This document shows positions 45,001 through 52,025 of a stretch of 64,000 nt of DNA, piece after piece. Made by a program: the position numbers and the translations under genes. Numbering within the stretch: position 1 is the stretch's first letter; each line of letters begins with the position of its first letter. Below the pieces are notes generated by a model. That model was not told the DNA's origin. It searched no databases and saw nothing but the letters and a program-made list of their open reading frames with translations. Source of the DNA: Saprospiraceae bacterium (lineage in GTDB: Bacteria > Bacteroidota > Bacteroidia > Chitinophagales > Saprospiraceae); the NCBI GenBank assembly GCA_025055285.1, contig JANWXM010000010.1, positions 53,339 to 117,338 of the forward strand, written 5' to 3'.

Positions 45001-45116
45001 TTTTTGTTCTCCTTGATAAGCATTGAGCAATCCTGAGCGGGTGCATAGGCTGAGAGAGCACCTAATGCAGCGATTAGGACGAGGCTGCGAGAGGGAGTAA
45101 AAGTAAAAAGTGCCAT
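42087..45116 (-). CDS. Secreted long coiled-coil protein, unknown function
   Basis: The product has 1009 residues with a signal peptide (ALGALSAYAPAQDC). Residues ~28-175 form a beta-rich domain (VQIVRTDNVTVIVRGSYNYS), which repeats no family I recognise. After a Ser/Asn-rich linker, residues ~230-990 are an almost unbroken heptad repeat dominated by Ala, Glu, Arg, Gln and Lys (AAEEIAKIQEETNKVLI type). The tail is SSGSGGGNNR. There is no C-terminal T9SS domain and no membrane span. At 0.15 nm per residue the coiled coil would be about 110 nm long, suggesting a periplasmic or surface spacer. Confidence 0.8.
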   Translation of the reverse strand: MALFTFTPSRSLVLIAALGALSAYAPAQDCSMLIKENKKVSGVQIVRTDNVTVIVRGSYNYSIAFFTDEKGIYARVTSIGGTELNQDDQVVFVDFTGKERVYKFISLGEVVGGNVPTHRNNLRLDLEAVRWLASTTITDIHFINFVERQKYKFTVNPNRQSEFRNLCVCFHNALEENAVKNTPGAEVERKVSSTAQGSADKSADKSSVGNVPIGTRPTSSNAPVSDEELVSLRRDLEKTKEAVRAEIKAERDRAEAIKLQLQQEVAAAREAANQKKLEYANEVLEARKNSLAEIERARAEAQAAIAESRQRADSITARLLLNVEEERRKAAEEIQKARLAAAEEVQKARENAAAEIARIKERLEQSKLQYNDEITTARANAEEELRRIREENTRVIAEARQRIQQEKEKTILDLQEAKRAAADEILKVREESANEVARVRENAVLEKQRIANEVSEARRKAAQEKALLEQNSASELADLRESTAKQKEALALEVAEAKKRAADEIERIRREVQLHREQAELEKANIAKEVAENRQRAAQSVQQIQEEANRAIAEAQRRAQQQRDSIIAAVQLARQRAAEEIAKIQEETNKVLIAIKEKEARIKQESAEEVQRARERAAQEIAKAQEEALARVQGANLSAQEAQRKYAEEINASKQIAEQRIQQIQQEAAAAIAEARRKQQEMSQATAQEVQAARERAAAEIAAARERAAQEIAAAREAAVRAQEESANAIAEARRQSAQIIAAIRGAEADSIRLARERAAEERQRLAAELAAARERAAQEIAAANQQAAEEIKAARENAARARQESAEAIAEAREEAATEVAKTREQTAREVAMAKQQALEAITQARREAEERKTALAREVSEAQERARREMEEARNQAAQEVANARKEAENKRRQYAAEVEEARKRAAEEAATAQKEAAQAVQTARQESAAEIARIRAEVGEKIREEQQKIGQKQQELVQKQQEIERAQQQLQALQAEIQRAQAELQRLQEEIRKQRTSSGSGGGNNR

Positions 45117-45396
45117 AAGTAATGCTTGTGATAGTTAAGAAAACGGTTTGAGCAAGGCGCTATTTCGATGAAAGGATTTTTAACGCATGTGAGCGTTGGA
45201 AAGCAAGTGAGCAGATGAGTTTGTGCTGCGGAAGAAAGTTTCCGGCAGCAGCCTGTCAAGAAGGAGCGAGCATTCCTTTCTGTCTCGAAGCAGCCCAGTT
45301 GGCTTACTTTCTTCGCATACCAGAGGACAGCATGCATCTACTGCCATCTTTCTTTAAAGCGCTAAAAGTACTGAAAAAGTTTTCTTTTGATGGAAA
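45117..45396. other. 280-base gap upstream of the coiled-coil gene
   Basis: Should hold the coiled-coil gene's promoter, but no TAnnTTTG box is seen on the minus strand. The plus-strand ORF here is unconvincing. Confidence 0.35.
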
Positions 45397-46773
45397 TCAT
45401 AGAAATAATGAACTGCGGATTTCGTCTACCTTGCTTACTAATTCCAACCTTATAGAAAATTTATTCATGCTCAGGCCTTTTGCATTTAGGCGTGGAATAT
45501 ACATTTGGCGAAAGCCGAGGCGTGCAGCTTCGGCAATGCGTTGTTCGATGCGGCTGACGGCGCGAATTTCGCCACTAAGTCCTACTTCACCAGCGAAGCA
45601 GACGTCGGACGGGATGCTAATGTCGAGTAGAGAGGAGATTAGCGCTGCAATAACGGCTAGGTCGAGCGCGGGGTCGTCGACGCGGATGCCACCCGCTAGA
45701 TTGAGAAAGACGTCGCTCGTGCTAAAGAAGTAGTCACATCGCTTTTCAAGAACAGCTAAGAGCATTTGCAAGCGACGCATGTCAAAACCCGTGGCCGAGC
45801 GCTGAGGAGTGCCGTAGACAGAGCGGCTGACTAACGCCTGAGTTTCAATGAGCAAGGGCCTAAGCCCTTCGACAGTAGCGGCGACAGCACAACCACTAAG
45901 GCTTTCTTCACGCTGGCTTAGAAGCAATTCAGACGGATTGCTCACTTGCCTTAGACCGTCAGACCGCATTTCATAAATACCCAGTTCGTCAGTACTGCCA
46001 AAACGGTTCTTTAAAGTGCGCAATAAGCGATAAGTGTAGTGGCGGTCGCCTTCGAACTGCAGGACGCAGTCTACAATATGTTCTAGCAGTTTAGGGCCAG
46101 CAAGGTCGCCTTCTTTATTGATGTGGCCGATGAGAAAGACGGCTATGCCCGTGTCTTTTGCAAAGCGAAGAAATTCGGCGGCGCATTCGCGCACTTGAGC
46201 GACGCCTCCAGGAGCACTTTCCACGTAAGGACTGCTCATCGTTTGAATAGAATCTACGATGAGCAGCTGAGGGCGCAGTTGGTTGGCTTGTTGGAAGATT
46301 TTGGCGGTATTTGTTTCCGTTAGTACGTAGCAGTCGGCCTGGCCACTGGGTAGGCGGTCTGCGCGCATCTTGATTTGCTCTTCACTTTCTTCTCCGCTGA
46401 TATAGAGTACTTTGGCTGGTATTTGCAGGGCTACTTGCAGCAGCAGCGTGCTTTTTCCAATGCCAGGTTGACCCCCAACGAGCACGACCGACCCGGGTAC
46501 GATGCCACCGCCCAGCACGCGGTTGAGTTCTTCGTCGGGCGTACGCAGGCGCTGAATTGTACCTGTTCGGATGGCTGGTAATGGTGTAGCTTGGGCAGCG
46601 AGCCGAGCTGTTTCAGCGCTCCAGGTGCGGCGCTTCTCTTCAGGAAAGGTCTCGCCAAGAGCAATTTCCTCCCGGTACGTGTTCCAAGCACCACATTGAG
46701 GGCATTTGCCCATCCATTTAGGTGAAGTGGCTCCGCACTGGGTGCACAGAAACACAGTTTTTGTCTTTGCCAT
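45397..46773 (-). CDS. radA: DNA repair protein RadA (Sms)
   Basis: From MAKTKTVFLCTQCG the product has 458 residues. RadA is a DnaB-like ATPase that processes recombination intermediates. Order: zinc finger CTQCG...CPQCG, Walker A GGQPGIGKST, RadA KNRFG motif (LKNRFGSTDELG), and a Lon-like C-terminal domain (LDLAVIAALISSLL). All hallmarks are intact. It begins four bases after the hydrolase gene's stop, so it is the last gene of the mazG-hydrolase-radA operon. Confidence 0.96.
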   Translation of the reverse strand: MAKTKTVFLCTQCGATSPKWMGKCPQCGAWNTYREEIALGETFPEEKRRTWSAETARLAAQATPLPAIRTGTIQRLRTPDEELNRVLGGGIVPGSVVLVGGQPGIGKSTLLLQVALQIPAKVLYISGEESEEQIKMRADRLPSGQADCYVLTETNTAKIFQQANQLRPQLLIVDSIQTMSSPYVESAPGGVAQVRECAAEFLRFAKDTGIAVFLIGHINKEGDLAGPKLLEHIVDCVLQFEGDRHYTYRLLRTLKNRFGSTDELGIYEMRSDGLRQVSNPSELLLSQREESLSGCAVAATVEGLRPLLIETQALVSRSVYGTPQRSATGFDMRRLQMLLAVLEKRCDYFFSTSDVFLNLAGGIRVDDPALDLAVIAALISSLLDISIPSDVCFAGEVGLSGEIRAVSRIEQRIAEAARLGFRQMYIPRLNAKGLSMNKFSIRLELVSKVDEIRSSLFL

Positions 46774-46777
46774 AGCA

Positions 46778-47575
46778 TTAGTTGGAGGGTCCTTCAGCAC
46801 AGGTAACGGGAGGGCCCAGCCATCGATCTAGGGCCTGTTGATACAGTTCAAAGGTGCGCAAGTTATGGTGTGTGCCGCCCGTAATGAGGACAAACTCATC
46901 TCGATCTTTTAGGCAAGCGCGCAGACGTCCGGCACTGCTAAGAGGCACGATGCGGTCGTGAGTGCCGTGAAGAATGAGCACGGGTATTAAACATCGACAC
47001 AAATAGCGGTCATTGGGCAAAAGAATGGTAGACCGAAAGGAGGCTTGGTAACGACCCAAATGAGCAGCCAATAGGCCAGCAAAACTATCGAAGGGGGTTT
47101 CCAAGAGAAGTCGATGTGCACTCACATGTGCAGCTAGATAACACGCTGGCGCAGAGCCTAATGAGCGACCATAGATCACAAGTTGCCCGCCCCGGTGGCG
47201 TTGAGAAGTCCATTCGTATACCAAGCGCGCATCTTCGTAGAGAGCGTGTTCACTAGGCGTTCCCGTGCTTTTGCCGTAGCCTCGATAATCCGGAATAACG
47301 AAATCGTAGCCGCGTCGAGTGAAGTCGATGTGTATAAAGCCCCAGCGCTGTAGGTTGCCGCGATTGCCGTGGAAATACAAGAGGGTGCCCCGGCGCTGTG
47401 TGCAGGGCGTAGGGAAATAAAGCACGTTGAGGCGCGTGCCGTCGGGCGTGTTTAGGAAGAATTCTTCGAAAGAGGCATCACCGAAAGCAAAGCGATAATT
47501 ATCAGGCAAAGAGCGCGGTCGAAACAACGCTTTTTGCTCGAGATATCTGCTAACAGGCTGAAATAAGGAGAGCAT
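46778..47575 (-). CDS. Alpha/beta hydrolase (BEM46-like)
   Basis: The product has 265 residues. The oxyanion region is YFHGNRGNLQRW, the nucleophile elbow GRSLGSAPA, and the acid and histidine are in LHGTHDRIVPLS and GGTHHNL. It resembles the BEM46/FSH-like serine hydrolases, often without a known substrate. It sits between mazG (18 bases) and radA (4 bases), so it is cotranscribed with a DNA-repair gene for no obvious metabolic reason. Confidence 0.87.
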   Translation of the reverse strand: MLSLFQPVSRYLEQKALFRPRSLPDNYRFAFGDASFEEFFLNTPDGTRLNVLYFPTPCTQRRGTLLYFHGNRGNLQRWGFIHIDFTRRGYDFVIPDYRGYGKSTGTPSEHALYEDARLVYEWTSQRHRGGQLVIYGRSLGSAPACYLAAHVSAHRLLLETPFDSFAGLLAAHLGRYQASFRSTILLPNDRYLCRCLIPVLILHGTHDRIVPLSSAGRLRACLKDRDEFVLITGGTHHNLRTFELYQQALDRWLGPPVTCAEGPSN

Positions 47576-47593
47576 AAGGAAGTGGAAGCAGGG

Positions 47594-47935
47594 TTAGTCT
47601 TGAAGCTTGGGATTTTGAGCATGGCGAAGGGCATCGCGGCGCGTCTTTTTTTCTAAGTTTTTCTGTAGGGCAGTTGACAAATCTACTCCTGTTTGATTCG
47701 CTAGGCAGAGGAGCACAAAGAGCACGTCGGCCATTTCATCTGCTAAGTCTTGCTGGGCAGTAGCTGCTTGTTCAGCCGTTTTGAACGACTGGTCGCCGTA
47801 GAGGCGTGCCATGAGGCGGGCGACTTCCCCTACCTCCTCCATGAGAATTGCGGTGTTTGTGAGTTCGGAAAAGTAGCGCACGCCAATGGTGCGAATCCAT
47901 TCATCTACTGCCTGCTGAGCTTGTGTAATCGTCAT
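47594..47935 (-). CDS. MazG-type nucleotide pyrophosphohydrolase
   Basis: From MTITQAQQAVDEW the product has 113 residues. The MazG/MazG-like helical metal site is EEVGEVARLMAR and DEMADVLFVLL, binding Mg2+. It hydrolyses nucleoside triphosphates or house-cleans damaged dNTPs, a sensible partner to RadA downstream. The start at 47944 is possible but less typical. A one-mismatch TACCTTTC box lies at 47972-47979. Confidence 0.9.
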   Translation of the reverse strand: MTITQAQQAVDEWIRTIGVRYFSELTNTAILMEEVGEVARLMARLYGDQSFKTAEQAATAQQDLADEMADVLFVLLCLANQTGVDLSTALQKNLEKKTRRDALRHAQNPKLQD

Positions 47936-47971
47936 GGCCGGCAAATTTTGGTATTATTCTTGACTTATTGC

Positions 47972-47979
47972 GAAAGGTA
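47972..47979 (-). promoter_or_regulatory. -7-like box of the mazG-hydrolase-radA operon
   Basis: Minus-strand TACCTTTC, one mismatch to TAnnTTTG, 36 bases before the mazG start. Confidence 0.45.
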
Positions 47980-48066
47980 CTTCCGTTAAGCGACTTATTT
48001 TACTGAAAATCAGCTATTGTGTTCTATTGCCCTACTTTGGCCCAAAATCGAGAAATTTGCAGGATT

Positions 48067-50415
48067 ATGAAAGTAACGACGCATGTTTTGCTTTTTGTGC
48101 TTGCGTCGGGTTTTTCAGCGGCTCAAAAGCAGCAGCTCGCTTCATCACAACCTTTAGTTGTAGAATTTTCCCTACCGGGTGGCTTCTACACAGAGGGTGT
48201 GGAAGTTCGGCTTTCGGCGCCGCAGGGAGCTGTCATTTACTATACGACCGACGGTTCATATCCGTCAGTGAATGCCATGCGCTACAGCCGGCCTTTGCGC
48301 ATTTCTCGGACGACTGTCGTTCGCGCACTGGCTCGGTGCGGTCAGGTAACTGGTCGCGCCACAGGACAAACGTATTTTATCGGCGAGCCACCCACGAAGC
48401 TTCCCGTCTTATCGGTCGCTATCAATCCAGTTATCCTTTTTCACCCTGAGCGAGGAATTTTCCGGGAAGGCCCTTTTGCCGATACTACCTCAGAACATCG
48501 CCCTGGCGCCAACTTTTGGACGCGCCGAGAGTTTGCTTGTCACGTTGAGATTTATGAAAATGATGGAAGATGTGTGCACAACAGCGCCGCAGGTTTTCGC
48601 TTATTCGGCGGCTACAGCCGCATCTTTCCACAAAAAAGCATTGTGCTCGTAGCGCGCAGTCGCTATGGTAAGAAATTTTTCCGCCACCGCATCTTTGGCC
48701 CTGACCAGCCGAAGAAGTTCAAGTACTTGGTGTTGCGCAATGGTGGTAGCGATTTTGCCGGAGCCCATTTTCGCGATGAACTCATGAACCGCCTTACTGA
48801 CGGCTGGGGGTTAGAGAAGCAGGCTTTCCGGCCAGCCCTGCTCTACCTCAATGGACAATATTGGGGGCTTTATCACCTTCGAGAGAAAGTCAATGCGCGT
48901 TTTTTGGAAGACCACGCTGAGGTAGACCGCGATTCGCTCGACCTACTGGAACACCAGCGCCACGTGCGCCATGGCTCCAACGAGCACTATCTGCGCCTGT
49001 TAGAGTACATCCGCACTCACGACCTTGCCGTCCAAGCGCATTACGAATGGGTTTGCACGCAGATGGACGTAGAAAATTTTATGGATTATCAAATAGCCCA
49101 AATATATTGTTTTAATATTGACGCCGGAGGTAACACTCGCTATTGGCGGCCGCAACGCCCAGGTGGGCGCTGGCGCTGGATACTTTTTGATACCGATTGG
49201 GGCTTTGGCCTACACGATCCGAATGCCTGGCGAGCAGACGCCATCGCTTTCTTCACCGAGGCAAATGGGCCGCATTGGCCCAATCCACCCTGGAGCACGT
49301 TTCTGTTGCGCAACCTTTTGCGCAATCGCGAATTTCGCCACCGGTTTGTCAACCGCTTTTGCGATCGGCTCAACACCTCGCTGAGCGCTGACCATGCTCT
49401 TCGGCAAATCGAGTGGTTCGAACACATTTTAGGCCCAGAGATGCCGCGTCACTTGCGCCGGTGGCGTCGGTCAGAGGCCAATTGGCGCCGCCATGTAGAT
49501 ATTATCCGCCAGTTCGCTCAACGCCGTCCGGCAGTGTTGTTCGAGCACTTGGCCCAACACTTTCGTCCTGGTGCACCGGCCTACCTCCACCTGACAGTAG
49601 ACGAGGGTGGCTCAGTGGTCGTCAACAACACCATCACTATAGGTACTGGTGCTTTTGACGGCAGGTATTTCGAACACATTCCAATAAGCCTGCAGGCAGT
49701 GCCTGCTGTGGGTTATCGCTTCGCTGGTTGGGAAGGGATTGACCGCCAAGGGCGTGTTATTGAAGTTTACTTGCCATCTCACGACACGCTTCATGTGCGT
49801 GCTCGTTTTGTGGCCGACCCTCACCCACTGGACGGCGTAGTTTTCTTCAATGAAATAGCGGCTGCCGGCCAAAAAACAGGCGATTGGGTGGAGCTTTTCA
49901 ACGCTGGAGAAAAAACCATTCGGCTTAAAAACTGGGTGCTTCGAGACGCTCGCAACAGCTGGAATCTGCCTGATGTCAGTATTGCTCCTCGAGGCTATTT
50001 GGTCCTTTGTCAAGACACAGCAGCCTTCCGAAAGCAGTTCCCTCACGTGCGTTGTATTACAGGAGATTTTCGCTTCGGCCTCAATAAACAGGCGGAGCGT
50101 TTGCTCCTTTACACCGCTGATGGGCGTGCAGTGGACAGCGTCTCCTTTGCCATCGAAGCGCCGGAGGGAGAATTTACTCTTGACCTTCTGATGCCCTCAT
50201 TAGATAATGCCAAGTTTGAGCATTGGGGGATTCTTCCCGGGCCGGGCTCGCCTGGAGCAGCGAATCCACTCTTTCATGCCCACATTGTGACTCGTCAAAA
50301 AGAATTCGCTGTTCGAATTGGGTTAGCGGTTGGCGTATTGTTGCTCCTTGTCGGCGCGCTCTTGTTGCGCCGCATGCACGCCTATGCTGTTGGGAGTCCG
50401 AAAAGTTTATTTTGA
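48067..50415 (+). CDS. CotH-family surface protein with lamin-tail domain and C-terminal anchor
   Basis: From ATG 48067 the product has 782 residues with a signal peptide (FVLASGFSAAQ). Residues ~30-100 resemble a chitobiase/HEX C-terminal Ig-like domain (IYYTTDGSYPSV). The CotH kinase-like domain (~115-500) includes GFRLFGGYSR, LVLRNGGSDF, YLNGQYWGLYHLREK and FDTDWGFG. A small InlB-like repeat and a lamin-tail domain (FNEIAAAGQKTGDWVELFNAG) follow. The end is a membrane span (~755-775, LAVGVLLLLVGALLLRR), not a T9SS domain. CotH-type proteins can be atypical protein kinases; the substrate here is unknown. Confidence 0.87.
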   Translation: MKVTTHVLLFVLASGFSAAQKQQLASSQPLVVEFSLPGGFYTEGVEVRLSAPQGAVIYYTTDGSYPSVNAMRYSRPLRISRTTVVRALARCGQVTGRATGQTYFIGEPPTKLPVLSVAINPVILFHPERGIFREGPFADTTSEHRPGANFWTRREFACHVEIYENDGRCVHNSAAGFRLFGGYSRIFPQKSIVLVARSRYGKKFFRHRIFGPDQPKKFKYLVLRNGGSDFAGAHFRDELMNRLTDGWGLEKQAFRPALLYLNGQYWGLYHLREKVNARFLEDHAEVDRDSLDLLEHQRHVRHGSNEHYLRLLEYIRTHDLAVQAHYEWVCTQMDVENFMDYQIAQIYCFNIDAGGNTRYWRPQRPGGRWRWILFDTDWGFGLHDPNAWRADAIAFFTEANGPHWPNPPWSTFLLRNLLRNREFRHRFVNRFCDRLNTSLSADHALRQIEWFEHILGPEMPRHLRRWRRSEANWRRHVDIIRQFAQRRPAVLFEHLAQHFRPGAPAYLHLTVDEGGSVVVNNTITIGTGAFDGRYFEHIPISLQAVPAVGYRFAGWEGIDRQGRVIEVYLPSHDTLHVRARFVADPHPLDGVVFFNEIAAAGQKTGDWVELFNAGEKTIRLKNWVLRDARNSWNLPDVSIAPRGYLVLCQDTAAFRKQFPHVRCITGDFRFGLNKQAERLLLYTADGRAVDSVSFAIEAPEGEFTLDLLMPSLDNAKFEHWGILPGPGSPGAANPLFHAHIVTRQKEFAVRIGLAVGVLLLLVGALLLRRMHAYAVGSPKSLF

Positions 50416-50565
50416 GAAGCTGTACGAATCAACAGCCATCTCTTAGAACTCGTTGCTCGCTAACGACAAGACAGACCGCTAATCAGTTAGAGGAAGTATT
50501 CTCTCCCTCCTCTAGACCTCAACAGTTAGAAAGAGGGCTTTCATCAACATCCGGTATGGTTAGCA

Positions 50566-50647
50566 AAAGCTCTTTTACCGGGCGTTCTGTCCTTCCGAAA
50601 GTTCATTCACTCTGGTATCCCATCTTGCGAATAATGTGTTGTTTATC
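50566..50647 (+). repeat. Degenerate dispersed intergenic repeat, copy C
   Basis: AAAGCTCTTTTAC followed by CTTGCGAATAATGTGTTGTTTATC. It has a ~17-base extra segment compared with copy A. Confidence 0.35.
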
Positions 50648-50836
50648 GGGGTATTGATGTGCTGTAGGTGGAGTGCTGCTCGCTCCGCTAATAAATCGGG
50701 CGATTGCAGGAGAATAAAGTTGCTTGCTCAGGAGAGCAATGCGACCAAAGGCAACCAACATGCTGCTGCGTTTGCATGAGGTCAGATCTTCATTCTCTTC
50801 CCTGGAGGTGAGCATTGGCTGGCATATTGAGTAGTC

Positions 50837-50844
50837 CAAAGGTA
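50837..50844 (-). promoter_or_regulatory. Exact TAnnTTTG box with no clear gene downstream
   Basis: Minus-strand TACCTTTG just beyond the mvaD stop codon, pointing away from mvaD into a gap. It may drive a small RNA or be a relic of a lost gene. Confidence 0.4.
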
Positions 50845-50865
50845 GACCAACAGCGCCAAATTTGG

Positions 50866-51957
50866 CTACTCTTCTATTGGTCCTTCACCCACTTTATCGG
50901 GCAAGTAGAAGCCCTGTTCGCAATAGGATTTCAACTCGCCTTCTACCCAAGCGCGAACCCTTGCGGCGTATTCAGCCGGATAGAGTAGGTGAACATTCGG
51001 GCCGGCATCAAGAGTGAAATACACCGGCAATTGGGTTTGCTGCCGGAAAGTGCGTACGCGATGAAGAATGGCTATTGTCCCCGGCTGGAGGAGTAGATAA
51101 GGCGGCCGGCTACACATCATGAGGGCATGTAGGGCAAGGGCTTCTTCCTCTGCGATTTGCCCAAAGGTTTCTATGTCACCGCTGCGGAGTGCTTCCACGA
51201 GTAGCACTGTGCGCAGGCGAGCCTGGGTATAGCGCGTTTCTGCAAAAGGATGGCCTTCCATAAGGGCATGTCCTGCTCGGCTGCTAACAGCCTTTTCAGC
51301 AGCGCTCACCACCAGAATATCGTCGTGAAAAGTTTTAAATACTGGATGGATGAGTTCGTGCAGCGGCGTCGCATATTCGTCAGAAGCACCAGGCACCACT
51401 GGAGTCTCTCCCCACAGGACAGCGTAAGGATAAATGGAGCGACAGGCACTGCCACTGCCTAAGCGAGCTACATACGAAGCCTTGCGGTCAAATTCAGCGT
51501 CGTCATTTAGCGTCTGAAAGAAGCGGTCTTCCAACGAGCACAGGCATAAGGCCAAGGCAGACATGCTCGAAGCAGAAGAGGCAATGCCAGCCGAATGGGG
51601 GAAAGAGTTGAACGTGCGAATAGTTAGTTTTAACTGGCGTAAAAAAGGAAAAATGGGCGCTACGTTAGTCAGGAAAGTTGTTACTTTTTGCTGAAAAGAT
51701 TCATGAGGTTGGTCATTAAAGAAAAAGGTCAAATCTATCTTCGGATCTGGGTCTTTCTTTAGGGCATATTCCATCGTCATTTGTGTATAAGCAGCGGTCA
51801 AAGTAAGGCTTAAAGATGGGTTTTGCGGCAACTGAATGCCGCGTTTGCCCCAATATTTGACAATGGCAATGTTGCTCGGACTGCGCCAGGAAACTCTCCC
51901 AGGTTCGGGCGGGCGAGAAGAATCGAGCACAAGGCGCGGGTTTTCGTAGGTAGCCAT
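50866..51957 (-). CDS. mvaD: Diphosphomevalonate decarboxylase
   Basis: The product has 363 residues of the GHMP kinase superfamily. It makes isopentenyl diphosphate from mevalonate diphosphate with ATP, so isoprenoids come through the mevalonate route here. Signature SNIAIVKYWGKR near the N-terminus binds substrate. The ATP loop is HSAGIASSASSMSALALC, and LDAGPNVHLL is the C-terminal motif with the catalytic region. It lies 68 bases after the M49 peptidase gene on the same strand. No other mevalonate gene is in the window. Confidence 0.95.
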   Translation of the reverse strand: MATYENPRLVLDSSRPPEPGRVSWRSPSNIAIVKYWGKRGIQLPQNPSLSLTLTAAYTQMTMEYALKKDPDPKIDLTFFFNDQPHESFQQKVTTFLTNVAPIFPFLRQLKLTIRTFNSFPHSAGIASSASSMSALALCLCSLEDRFFQTLNDDAEFDRKASYVARLGSGSACRSIYPYAVLWGETPVVPGASDEYATPLHELIHPVFKTFHDDILVVSAAEKAVSSRAGHALMEGHPFAETRYTQARLRTVLLVEALRSGDIETFGQIAEEEALALHALMMCSRPPYLLLQPGTIAILHRVRTFRQQTQLPVYFTLDAGPNVHLLYPAEYAARVRAWVEGELKSYCEQGFYLPDKVGEGPIEE

Positions 51958-52025
51958 GCTTTAGTTTCGTGTAAGACAGGGATATTGCTCTTTTACCTCT
52001 AAATAAGGCAAGAGGGAATTTTTCC

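Larger units (their letters stand above)
50416..50865. other. 450-base gap with repeat copy C and a stray promoter box
   Basis: Holds the best copy of the degenerate repeat (50566-50647) and an exact minus-strand TACCTTTG (50837-50844) pointing into the gap. The minus ORF downstream of that box (50603-50839) does not look like a protein. Confidence 0.45.
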
